Source: Gammaproteobacteria bacterium (ex Lamellibrachia satsuma) (GTDB lineage: Bacteria; Pseudomonadota; Gammaproteobacteria; Chromatiales; Chromatiaceae). From it: a stretch of 64,000 nt of DNA. The stretch lies in contig CP053680.1 in NCBI GenBank assembly GCA_019623805.1, positions 3,450,001 through 3,514,000 on the forward strand. Reading direction: 5' to 3'. Below, piece after piece: positions 56,548-64,000 of this stretch (the stretch's first letter is position 1; every line of letters begins with the position of its first letter). A program made the translations under genes and the position numbers. The notes under the pieces were generated by a model. The model ran no database searches. It saw only the letters and a program-made list of their open reading frames with translations, and was not told where the DNA came from.

Positions 56548-57722
56548 TCATCGATGTACTGGCAAATGACACTGATGCTGATGGAGATGTGCTCAGCGTA
56601 GCTGCTGTTTCCGTACCGACATCAGGTCAGGCAACCACGTCGACCGATAACACGACTGTAACCTATACTGCGCAAGCTGGCTTTGTTGGCGGCAGCGACA
56701 GTTTTACTTATGACGTGGATGACGGCAACGGAAACGTAGTACCTGGTACGGTCACTGTCACCGTTCTGGCGGTGCCACCCAATAGTCCGCCTGTTGGAAC
56801 GAACGACGCCTATAGCATCGACGAGGATGCAATCCTCAATGTTGCAGCACCAGGCGTACTCGCCAACGATACCGACCCCGATGGTGATGCTTTGACCGCG
56901 CAACTGGTAGCCGGGTCTGGACCCGTCAATGGACGCGCCGGTACCTTCATCCTCAATGCAAATGGTTCATTCCATTATGAACCGGATGTGGACTTCTTCG
57001 GTACTGACTCCTTCCAGTACGAAGTGGTGGATGCCATAGGTAACGTTACTGGTCCGGTAACCGTGGACATTACTGTCAACTCGATCAACGATGCACCGGT
57101 CGCTGCTGATGTCAATATCTACCTGACGGAGATGACTTCATTTGTCGCCGATGCCGAGTCTGTGATAGCACGTACCTACGGGATCACTGCTGCCAACGGC
57201 CTTGAGTCCAATGCCCACGACGTTGACTCGCTGCCAAATCCCGGCATCACAGCAGTGCTTGATACGCTCCCCAACCGCGGGTCCGTGTTGAATCTGATAG
57301 ATGATGGATCATTCGATTATCAGATCATTCAAGGCAATGCCAGAATCGGTACCTTTGCCACCTTCACCTATCATGTGAACGATGGCGCGGCCGACAGCAA
57401 CGTCGCCAATGCCACTATCATTCGCGAGGTAGCGACCCGGAAGGCGAATTACCTCCAACGTGGTGGCGCCGGATTGGATCGCTGGAGAGTTAAAGGCGTG
57501 ACGATACCTGCTCATGTTGGCAAAACAGCTGAAGCCAGGCTGAATGGTCCTGGCGGAACGCTGATCGGAACCGCAGTGGTTGGCGGAGACGGTAAGTTCA
57601 ACATCAACGTCAACAATACCACCCTGGTAGCCAGTCCTGGTGATACTGTTACCTTGAAGGTACTTGGTGCGGGAACCGAAAACGCCGTTCATATCGGTTA
57701 TCCGGTCTTCTTCCCACTATAA
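56532..57722 (+). CDS. C-terminal Ig-like part of MCO3 (probably one gene with the previous)
   Basis: No signal peptide or ribosome site precedes the ATG at 56532. The protein starts in mid-domain (GTPLIIDVLANDTDADGD), a direct continuation of the Ig-like modules ending the previous frame. Three or more Asp-rich Ig-like/cadherin-type modules follow (VLANDTDPDGDAL, YEVVDAIGNV), then a short C-terminal beta domain (VKGVTIPAHVGKTAEARL). With one added base near 56515-56518, the joined protein would be ~896 residues. Standalone translation is unlikely. Confidence 0.65.
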   Translation: MGTPLIIDVLANDTDADGDVLSVAAVSVPTSGQATTSTDNTTVTYTAQAGFVGGSDSFTYDVDDGNGNVVPGTVTVTVLAVPPNSPPVGTNDAYSIDEDAILNVAAPGVLANDTDPDGDALTAQLVAGSGPVNGRAGTFILNANGSFHYEPDVDFFGTDSFQYEVVDAIGNVTGPVTVDITVNSINDAPVAADVNIYLTEMTSFVADAESVIARTYGITAANGLESNAHDVDSLPNPGITAVLDTLPNRGSVLNLIDDGSFDYQIIQGNARIGTFATFTYHVNDGAADSNVANATIIREVATRKANYLQRGGAGLDRWRVKGVTIPAHVGKTAEARLNGPGGTLIGTAVVGGDGKFNINVNNTTLVASPGDTVTLKVLGAGTENAVHIGYPVFFPL

Positions 57723-57731
57723 GGAGCATGT

Positions 57732-57749
57732 CCCCGCCGCAAGGCGGGG
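57732..57749 (+). other. GNRA-capped hairpin after the cupredoxin genes
   Basis: The perfect 7-bp stem CCCCGCC / GGCGGGG has a GCAA tetraloop, 10 bp after the preceding stop. No U-run follows, so it could be an mRNA stabiliser, processing site or attenuator rather than a standard terminator. Confidence 0.6.
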
Positions 57750-57810
57750 GCGGGTATAACCTGAAAGTATGACTGGAACAATAGCCCAATCAATCCATGA
57801 GATTTTTATC

Positions 57811-58476
57811 ATGAGTAAGAAAGAGGAGTCGGAAATGCCACAATCTTCTATATCGGCGGAATCCCAGAAGTCGAATGAATTTAAGGATGATGGCGGATCT
57901 GCTGCGTTGATTCTTATGGTTCTGGCTCTGGTCATATTCGTCTTGGTTCTTCTGTACAACCTTCCCGGTTTGGCTGAAGCCGGCACGTTGTCCTCCGGGC
58001 AACAGACGGGTGATGCCGGACTGGTGAAGGCAAACAACAATGCGGTGGTGATAAAGGAGAGGAAAATTGACTGGAAGCCACCTGTTGCACCGGTAGTTGT
58101 ACAACCACAGATCATCGATGAAAAGCAGGCGAAAATGCTGGAGGAGCGCTGGGGGGTTCGTCTTATCAGCCTCAACCTGAGTGCGGGGGGATACATGATG
58201 GATTTCCGTTTCCGTGTGTTGGATGCGGAGAAGTCAATTCTACTTTTCGATCATCGTATCAAACCTCATATCATCACCGATCGTACCAACATCAAACTGC
58301 CGGTTCCGATGGCGGCAAAAGTCGGGGCATTTCGTCCAACAAACCGCGGTAAGAATATCAAGCCTGATCGCAACTACTACATCATGTTCGGCAATCCTGA
58401 TCGTCATGTTAAATCTGGCGAGACAGTAGCGATCGTGATTGGTGACTTTCGCGTTGATGGAGTTAGCGTCAATTGA
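57811..58476 (+). CDS. Small membrane-anchored protein of the copper/haem cluster
   Basis: The 221-residue protein has an acidic cytoplasmic N-terminus and one membrane helix (SAALILMVLALVIFVLVLLYNL, ~30-51). The outside domain has ERWGVRLISLNLSAGGYMMDF, RVLDAEKSILLFDHRIKP, NYYIMFGNPDRHVKSGETVAIVIGDF. It lacks Cys and known catalytic motifs. I do not recognise a characterised family. ATG 57811 (MSKKEESEMP) is used, though the ribosome site is weak and an in-frame ATG at 57769 exists. Position suggests it anchors or accompanies the cupredoxin complex (inference). Confidence 0.7.
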   Translation: MSKKEESEMPQSSISAESQKSNEFKDDGGSAALILMVLALVIFVLVLLYNLPGLAEAGTLSSGQQTGDAGLVKANNNAVVIKERKIDWKPPVAPVVVQPQIIDEKQAKMLEERWGVRLISLNLSAGGYMMDFRFRVLDAEKSILLFDHRIKPHIITDRTNIKLPVPMAAKVGAFRPTNRGKNIKPDRNYYIMFGNPDRHVKSGETVAIVIGDFRVDGVSVN

Positions 58477-58621
58477 AGTACGTTCTCTGTAAATGTGTTG
58501 TAAAGAGAAAAAGGAATAGCGACGCCAACGGGAGGCGTGAGTAAGCGTGCGATACAAGTATGCGCAAATGGAATGGGCAACAAATAAATCTTTTTAAAAA
58601 AGAGTGTTGCCATTGACTGTA

Positions 58622-58665
58622 CGGCGGGGTTGAAGCTTTTTGCTTCTTCTCCGCGCAGTTTTTTT
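58622..58665 (+). terminator. Rho-independent terminator after the small membrane protein gene
   Basis: The stem GCGGGGTTGAAGC / GCTTCTTCTCCGC (58624-58654), with mismatches in the middle, is followed by GCAG and seven Ts. It separates the copper/haem unit from the Calx-beta gene. Confidence 0.75.
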
Positions 58666-58841
58666 CGGATAGCCGGAAGTTATTAAGGCACCGGATAAAT
58701 AACAAGATACCGGCAGAGTACCAGTTGGGACTCTGTAAGAAGCGCACCAAATTGCGGCGGTGCATGAATTTATAATTAAGTATCCATCTCCGTTCAGATA
58801 CAGTTGCGGAAGGGTGGGGTGAAAAGCGTGAGGGTTCGATC
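58666..58841 (+). other. Structured leader before the Calx-beta gene
   Basis: Two hairpins are visible: CAGAGT-N10-ACTCTG near 58715-58736 and GCACC-N10-GGTGC near 58745-58764. They lie between the terminator and the GTG start. They could be a leader RNA, but match no riboswitch class I know. GAGG at 58830-58833 is the ribosome site. Confidence 0.4.
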
Positions 58842-61800
58842 GTGATTGGCCAAAGAATAATTTTCACTCTGCTGGGAGCGGCTCTATTGCTTGGTGCATC
58901 CAATGCCCAGGCAGCGGTAACCACCTATACAAACGAAACACTTTACCTCGCGGATCTGGCAACCCTGGGTTACGAAGTTGCCAACGAAGGCTTCGACAGT
59001 CCCGACTGGGTGGCGACTGAAACCTTTCCTGTAGTAAGCCTCACAAACAACGGCCTGACCTGGACGGAGAGTAACGGCACCACAAACACCTTTCTGCAGA
59101 CAACGTCTGTCGGTCATTCCGGGTATGCTTTGCACACCTTAAATAGCACTGCCACCGGTCATACGGATCCGGACGGTTTCTACCTGAAGACAGATGCTGC
59201 GACGACTCTCAACAATCTCCATGGGTTTGGTGCTTGGTACAAGGGTAGCCAGAACGGCAGTAAGGTGACTTTCACCACCAACGGCGGGGGAGTTGGTTTT
59301 GCGGGTGAAGAGGCGACAGTGCTGACGACCTGGAAGTTTCTGGGTTTTATCGATGATGCTGGGTTCACAACACTTGACGTTCGGGTTATAGACGATCCCA
59401 ATAATACTGATGTACGTCTTATCTTTGCCGACACGGCATCTATCGGTGCCCCTGTGGGAACCTTCCCGGCAGGTACGCTGGATTTGAGTGCAGCAAACTA
59501 CGCAGTTAACGAAAATGACGGTACCGTAAACGTAACAGTAAACCGCACAGGGGGTAGTTTTGGTGCGATAACCGTTGACTATGCCACATCAAACGGGACA
59601 GCGACCTCAGGTAGTGACTATCAGGCAGTCAATAGTGCTCTGACATTTGCCGAGAACGAATACAGCAAAGTTATTACCATAAACCTGCTTGACGATTTAG
59701 TTTACGAAGGCAGCGAGAGTTTCACGATTACCCTCTCCAATCCTGGTGGGGGGGCGGCACTTGGCACCACGACGACGGCTTCCATTGATATCACCGATGA
59801 CGAACCCCCACCCAGTCCGGGTACTTTGGCATTGAGTACTGCTACGGAGACCGTTGCGGAGAATGCAGCTGGTGGTATCACACTGACAGTAAGTCGCACC
59901 GGAGGAAGTTTCGGTACTGTGACCGTGGACTATGCGACGGCTGACGGCAGCGCGCTGCAACCGGGTGACTACACCCAGGCTACCGGCACCCTGATCTTCC
60001 TCGACGGTGAACTGAGCAAGCCGATCCCACTGACCCTGACCAACGACACGACCTGGGAGCCGAGTGAGGACTTCACCGTCACCCTGAGTAATGTGGTGGA
60101 TGCCACCCTGGGTGCCCAGACCAGCACCACGGTCACCATCACCGATGACGATCCGCGCAGTGCGGGCACCCTGGCCCTGAGCACTGCCACCGAGAGTGTT
60201 GCGGAGAATGCCGCTGGCGGCATCACCCTGACGGTAAGCCGCACCGGTGGTTCTGATGGCACCGTAACGGTCGACTACGCCACAGCAGATGGCAGCGCAC
60301 TGCAGCCGGGTGACTACACCCAGGCTACCGGCACCCTGACCTTCCTCGACGGTGAACTGAGCAAGCCGATCCCGCTGACCCTGACCAACGACACGACCTG
60401 GGAGCCGAGTGAGGACTTCACCGTCACCCTGAGTAATGTGGTGGATGCCACCCTGGGTGCCCAGACCAGCACCACGGTCACCATCACCGATGACGATCCG
60501 CGCAGTGCGGGCACCCTGGCCCTGAGCACTGCCACCGAGAGTGTTGCGGAGAATGCCGCTGGCGGCATCACCCTGACGGTAAGCCGCACCGGCGGTTCTG
60601 ATGGCACCGTAACGGTTGACTACGCCACAGCAGATGGCAGCGCACTGCAGCCGGGTGACTACACCCAGGCTACCGGCACCCTGACCTTCCTCGACGGTGA
60701 ACTGAGCAAGCCGATCCCGCTGACCCTGACCAACGACACGACCTGGGAGCCGAGTGAGGACTTCACCGTCACCCTGAGTAATGTGGTGGATGCCACCCTG
60801 GGTGCCCAGACCAGCACCACGGTCACCATCACCGATGACGATCCGCGCAGTGCGGGCACCCTGGCCCTGAGCACTGCCACCGAGAGTGTTGCGGAGAATG
60901 CCGCTGGCGGCATCACCCTGACGGTAAGCCGCACCGGTGGTTCTGATGGCACCGTAACGGTCGACTACGCCACAGCAGATGGCAGCGCACTGCAGCCGGG
61001 TGACTACACCCAGGCTACCGGCACCCTGACCTTCCTCGATGGTGTGACCAGCCAGACGATCCCGCTGACCCTGACCAACGACACGACCTGGGAGCCGAGC
61101 GAGGACTTCACCGTCACCCTGAGTAACGTGGTGGACGCCACCCTGGGTGCACAGACCAGCACCACGGTCACCATCACCGATGACGATACCCGCAGTGCGG
61201 GCACCCTGGCCCTGAGTACCGCAACCGAGAGCGTTGCGGAGAACGCAGCGGGTGGACTGACCCTGACGGTAAGCCGCACCGGCGGTTCCGATGGTCCGGT
61301 CTCTGTTGATTATGCGACGGCGGACGGCAGCGCGTTACAGCCGGGTGACTACACCCAGGCTACCGGCACCCTGACCTTCCTCGATGGTGTGACCAGCCAG
61401 ACGATCCCGCTGACCCTGACCAACGATACGACCTGGGAACCGAGTGAAGACTTTACCGTAACCCTGAGTAACGTGGTGGATGCCGCCCTGGGCGCCCAGA
61501 CCAGCACCACGGTCACCATCACCGATGACGATCCGCGCAGTGCGGGCACCCTGGCCCTGAGTACTGCAACCGAGAGTGTTGCGGAGAATGCCGCTGGCGG
61601 CATCACCCTGACGGTAAGCCGCACCGGCGGTTCCGATGGTCCGGTCTCTGTTGATTATGCGACGGCGGACGGCAGCGCGTTACAGCCGGGTGACTACACC
61701 CAGGCTACCGGCACCCTGACCTTCCTCGATGGTGTGACCAGCCAGACGATCCCGCTGACCCTGATCAACGACACGACCTGGGAACCGAGTGAGGACTTCA

Positions 61801-64000
61801 CCGTAACCCTGAGCAATGTGGTGGATGCCACCCTGGGCGCCCAGACCAGCACCACGGTCACCATCACCGATGACGATCCGCGCAGTGCGGGCACCCTGGC
61901 CCTGAGTACTGCAACCGAGAGTGTTGCGGAGAATGCCGCTGGCGGCATCACCCTGACGGTAAGCCGCACCGGCGGTTCCGATGGTCCGGTCTCTGTTGAT
62001 TATGCGACGGCGGACGGCAGCGCGTTACAGCCGGGTGACTACACCCAGGCTACCGGCACCCTGACCTTCCTCGATGGTGTGACCAGCCAGACGATCCCGC
62101 TGACCCTGACCAACGACACGACCTGGGAGCCGAGCGAAGACTTTACCGTAACCCTGAGTAACGTGGTGGATGCCGCCCTGGGACAGGCCACTACGACCGT
62201 AACCATCACCGATGACGATACCCGCAATGCGGGCACCCTGGCCCTGAGTACTGCCACCGAGAGTGTTGCGGAGAATGCCGCTGGCGGCATCACCCTGACG
62301 GTAAGCCGCACCGGCGGCACCGATGGTCCGGTCTCTGTTGACTATGCGACGGCTGATGGCAGCGCACTGCAGCCGGGTGACTACACCCAGGCTACCGGCA
62401 CCCTGACCTTCCTCGATGGTGTGACCAGCCAGACGATCCCGCTGACCCTGACCAACGACACGACCTGGGAGCCGAGCGAAGACTTTACCGTAACCCTGAG
62501 TAACGTGGTGGATGCCGCCCTGGGACAGGCCACTACGACCGTAACCATCACCGATGACGATACCCGCAGTGCGGGCACCCTGGCCCTGAGTACCGCAACC
62601 GAGAGCGTTGCGGAGAACGCAGCGGGTGGACTGAATCTGACGGTAAGCCGCACCGGCGGTTCCGATGGTCCGGTCTCTGTTGATTATGCGACGGCGGACG
62701 GCAGCGCGTTACAGCCGGGTGACTACACCCAGGCTACCGGCACCCTGACCTTCCTCGACGGCGAGTTGAGTAAGACGATCCCGCTGACCCTGACCAACGA
62801 TACGACCTGGGAACCGAGTGAAGACTTCACGGTGACCCTGAGTAACGTGGTGGATGCCACCCTTGGCGCCCAAACCAGCACCACGGTCACCATCACCGAT
62901 GATGATCCGCGCAGTGCCGGCACCCTGGCCCTGAGTACCGCAACCGAGAGCGTTGCGGAGAACGCAGCGGGTGGACTGACCCTGACGGTAAGCCGCACCG
63001 GTGGTTCCGATGGTCCGGTCTCTGTTGATTACGCCACTGCTAACGGTACAGCCGCTTCACCGGGTGACTACACTGCGACCAGTGGCACGCTGGATTTCCT
63101 CGACGGCGAGTTGAGTAAGACGATCCCGCTGACCCTGACCAACGACACGACCTGGGAGCCGAGCGAGGACTTCACCGTCACCCTGAGTAACGTGGTGGAC
63201 GCCACCCTGGGTGCACAGACCAGCACCACGGTCACCATCACCGATGACGATACCCGCAGTGCGGGCACCCTGGCCCTGAGTACTGCGACAGAAAGTGTTG
63301 CTGAGAACGCAGCGGGTGGACTGACTCTGACGGTAAGCCGCACCGGCGGTTCCGATGGTCCGGTCTCTGTTGATTATGCGACGGCGGACGGCAGCGCGTT
63401 ACAGCCGGGTGACTACACCCAGGCTACCGGCACCCTGACCTTCCTCGATGGTGTGACCAGCCAGACGATCCCGCTGACCCTGACCAACGATACGACCTGG
63501 GAACCGAGCGAAGACTTTACCGTAACCCTGAGTAACGTGGTGGATGCCGCCCTGGGCGCCCAGACCAGCACCACGGTCACCATCACCGATGACGATCCGC
63601 GCAGTGCGGGCACCCTGGCCCTGAGTACTGCAACCGAGAGTGTTGCGGAGAATGCCGCTGGCGGCATCACCCTGACGGTAAGCCGCACCGGCGGTTCCGA
63701 TGGTCCGGTCTCTGTTGATTATGCGACGGCGGACGGCAGCGCGTTACAGCCGGGTGACTACACCCAGGCTACCGGCACCCTGACCTTCCTCGATGGTGTG
63801 ACCAGCCAGACGATCCCGCTGACCCTGATCAACGACACGACCTGGGAACCGAGTGAGGACTTCACCGTAACCCTGAGCAATGTGGTGGATGCCACCCTGG
63901 GCGCCCAGACCAGCACCACGGTCACCATCACCGATGACGATCCGCGCAGTGCGGGCACCCTGGCCCTGAGTACTGCAACCGAGAGTGTTGCGGAGAATGC
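58842..64000 (+). CDS. Giant exported Calx-beta repeat protein (partial, runs off the window)
   Basis: GTG start with GAGG eight bp upstream. A Sec signal (MIGQRIIFTLLGAALLLGA, then NAQA-AV) is followed by ~190 residues of unrecognised beta-rich sequence (FYLKTDAATTLNNLHGFGAW). One diverged Calx-beta-like module then starts at 59469. At least 13 near-identical units follow to the window end. A unit reads GTLALSTATESVAENAAGG, LTVSRTGGSDGTVTVDYATA, GDYTQATGTLTFLDGELSK, TNDTTWEPSEDFTVTLSNVV, and TTVTITDDD. No stop is reached, so over 1,719 residues are seen. The unit matches Calx-beta-type calcium-binding modules of adhesins. The absence of a stop is why short opposite-strand frames in this region must not be taken as genes. 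Confidence 0.85.
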   Translation, partial: MIGQRIIFTLLGAALLLGASNAQAAVTTYTNETLYLADLATLGYEVANEGFDSPDWVATETFPVVSLTNNGLTWTESNGTTNTFLQTTSVGHSGYALHTLNSTATGHTDPDGFYLKTDAATTLNNLHGFGAWYKGSQNGSKVTFTTNGGGVGFAGEEATVLTTWKFLGFIDDAGFTTLDVRVIDDPNNTDVRLIFADTASIGAPVGTFPAGTLDLSAANYAVNENDGTVNVTVNRTGGSFGAITVDYATSNGTATSGSDYQAVNSALTFAENEYSKVITINLLDDLVYEGSESFTITLSNPGGGAALGTTTTASIDITDDEPPPSPGTLALSTATETVAENAAGGITLTVSRTGGSFGTVTVDYATADGSALQPGDYTQATGTLIFLDGELSKPIPLTLTNDTTWEPSEDFTVTLSNVVDATLGAQTSTTVTITDDDPRSAGTLALSTATESVAENAAGGITLTVSRTGGSDGTVTVDYATADGSALQPGDYTQATGTLTFLDGELSKPIPLTLTNDTTWEPSEDFTVTLSNVVDATLGAQTSTTVTITDDDPRSAGTLALSTATESVAENAAGGITLTVSRTGGSDGTVTVDYATADGSALQPGDYTQATGTLTFLDGELSKPIPLTLTNDTTWEPSEDFTVTLSNVVDATLGAQTSTTVTITDDDPRSAGTLALSTATESVAENAAGGITLTVSRTGGSDGTVTVDYATADGSALQPGDYTQATGTLTFLDGVTSQTIPLTLTNDTTWEPSEDFTVTLSNVVDATLGAQTSTTVTITDDDTRSAGTLALSTATESVAENAAGGLTLTVSRTGGSDGPVSVDYATADGSALQPGDYTQATGTLTFLDGVTSQTIPLTLTNDTTWEPSEDFTVTLSNVVDAALGAQTSTTVTITDDDPRSAGTLALSTATESVAENAAGGITLTVSRTGGSDGPVSVDYATADGSALQPGDYTQATGTLTFLDGVTSQTIPLTLINDTTWEPSEDFTVTLSNVVDATLGAQTSTTVTITDDDPRSAGTLALSTATESVAENAAGGITLTVSRTGGSDGPVSVDYATADGSALQPGDYTQATGTLTFLDGVTSQTIPLTLTNDTTWEPSEDFTVTLSNVVDAALGQATTTVTITDDDTRNAGTLALSTATESVAENAAGGITLTVSRTGGTDGPVSVDYATADGSALQPGDYTQATGTLTFLDGVTSQTIPLTLTNDTTWEPSEDFTVTLSNVVDAALGQATTTVTITDDDTRSAGTLALSTATESVAENAAGGLNLTVSRTGGSDGPVSVDYATADGSALQPGDYTQATGTLTFLDGELSKTIPLTLTNDTTWEPSEDFTVTLSNVVDATLGAQTSTTVTITDDDPRSAGTLALSTATESVAENAAGGLTLTVSRTGGSDGPVSVDYATANGTAASPGDYTATSGTLDFLDGELSKTIPLTLTNDTTWEPSEDFTVTLSNVVDATLGAQTSTTVTITDDDTRSAGTLALSTATESVAENAAGGLTLTVSRTGGSDGPVSVDYATADGSALQPGDYTQATGTLTFLDGVTSQTIPLTLTNDTTWEPSEDFTVTLSNVVDAALGAQTSTTVTITDDDPRSAGTLALSTATESVAENAAGGITLTVSRTGGSDGPVSVDYATADGSALQPGDYTQATGTLTFLDGVTSQTIPLTLINDTTWEPSEDFTVTLSNVVDATLGAQTSTTVTITDDDPRSAGTLALSTATESVAEN
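59820..64000 (+). repeat. Tandem 345-bp (115-codon) repeat array
   Basis: Units start at 59820, 60165, 60510, 60855, 61200, 61545, 61890, 62232, 62574, 62919, 63264, 63609 and 63954. The 342-bp units (61890 and 62232) lack one codon (GQATTT in place of GAQTSTT). A higher-order copy exists. The block from ~61250 to ~61960 recurs from ~63314 on, offset 2,064 bp (four 345-bp plus two 342-bp units), including a rare CTGATCAACGAC variant at 61761 and 63825. Confidence 0.95.

Noticed and set aside
59969..63958. A ladder of ~91-97-residue open frames on the minus strand
   Set aside because: They repeat every 345 bp opposite the Calx-beta repeats and are a by-product of the repeat's codon pattern.
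59820..64000. CRISPR-like periodicity
   Set aside because: The repeats are coding, 345 bp long, in frame and without spacers.

Overview
The window reads as one contig from a Gammaproteobacterium. The support is family-level only: a group-2-type capsule system (KpsC/KpsS), an ExeAB-type type II secretion locus and QseBC-like regulation. The genus cannot be read from the sequence; a sediment or sulfur-cycle lifestyle is a guess.

Left part (1-24.1 kb): a surface-polysaccharide locus. The first ~8.9 kb is visibly more AT-rich than the rest. It holds a methyltransferase, a UDP-sulfoquinovose synthase homologue, two glycosyltransferases, a sulfotransferase, a complete IS3-family insertion and a GSCFA-domain protein. 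A tight operon follows: gmd, fcl, a Nudix GDP-mannose hydrolase, a second sulfotransferase-like gene and a phosphomannomutase (GDP-mannose/GDP-fucose supply). Then come a GT-B glycosyltransferase, a GT29 (sialyltransferase-fold) enzyme, a radical-SAM/SPASM protein and, on the minus strand, cysC-kpsC-kpsS. Three Phd/VapC-like toxin-antitoxin pairs, a 137-bp MITE-like repeat and a 65-bp inverted repeat are scattered through it. Two sulfotransferases, an APS kinase and a sulfoquinovose synthase together suggest a sulfated or sulfonated capsule.

Middle (24.2-40.8 kb): a NarL-type regulator broken by a 1-base frameshift, divergent from a NarX-like kinase whose ATPase motifs look degenerate. A complete T2SS locus follows in the order D-E-F-G-H-I-J-K-L-M-(C-like)-A-B; the prepilin peptidase gene is not present here.

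Right part (41-64 kb): the most unusual region. A QseBC/PmrAB-like two-component system (kinase frameshifted by one base) precedes a promoter carrying CTTAAG-N5-CTTAAG. That promoter drives a nine-haem secreted cytochrome c. Downstream are a ~1,950-residue exported beta-helix protein, three consecutive cupredoxin (multicopper-oxidase-like) proteins, a small membrane-anchored protein and a giant exported protein with at least 13 Calx-beta-type repeats that runs off the window. The copper ligands of the three cupredoxin proteins are lost in a complementary way. The first keeps a full type-1 site plus half of a trinuclear centre in its N-terminal domain. The second keeps the other half in its C-terminal domain. 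The third keeps none. My main hypothesis is a heteromeric split multicopper oxidase coupled to a multihaem cytochrome at the cell surface, possibly exported with help from the adjacent T2SS.

Three genes (24.26-24.92, 41.75-43.10 and 55.03-57.72 kb) are each restored by adding one base. This could be sequencing error or real decay.
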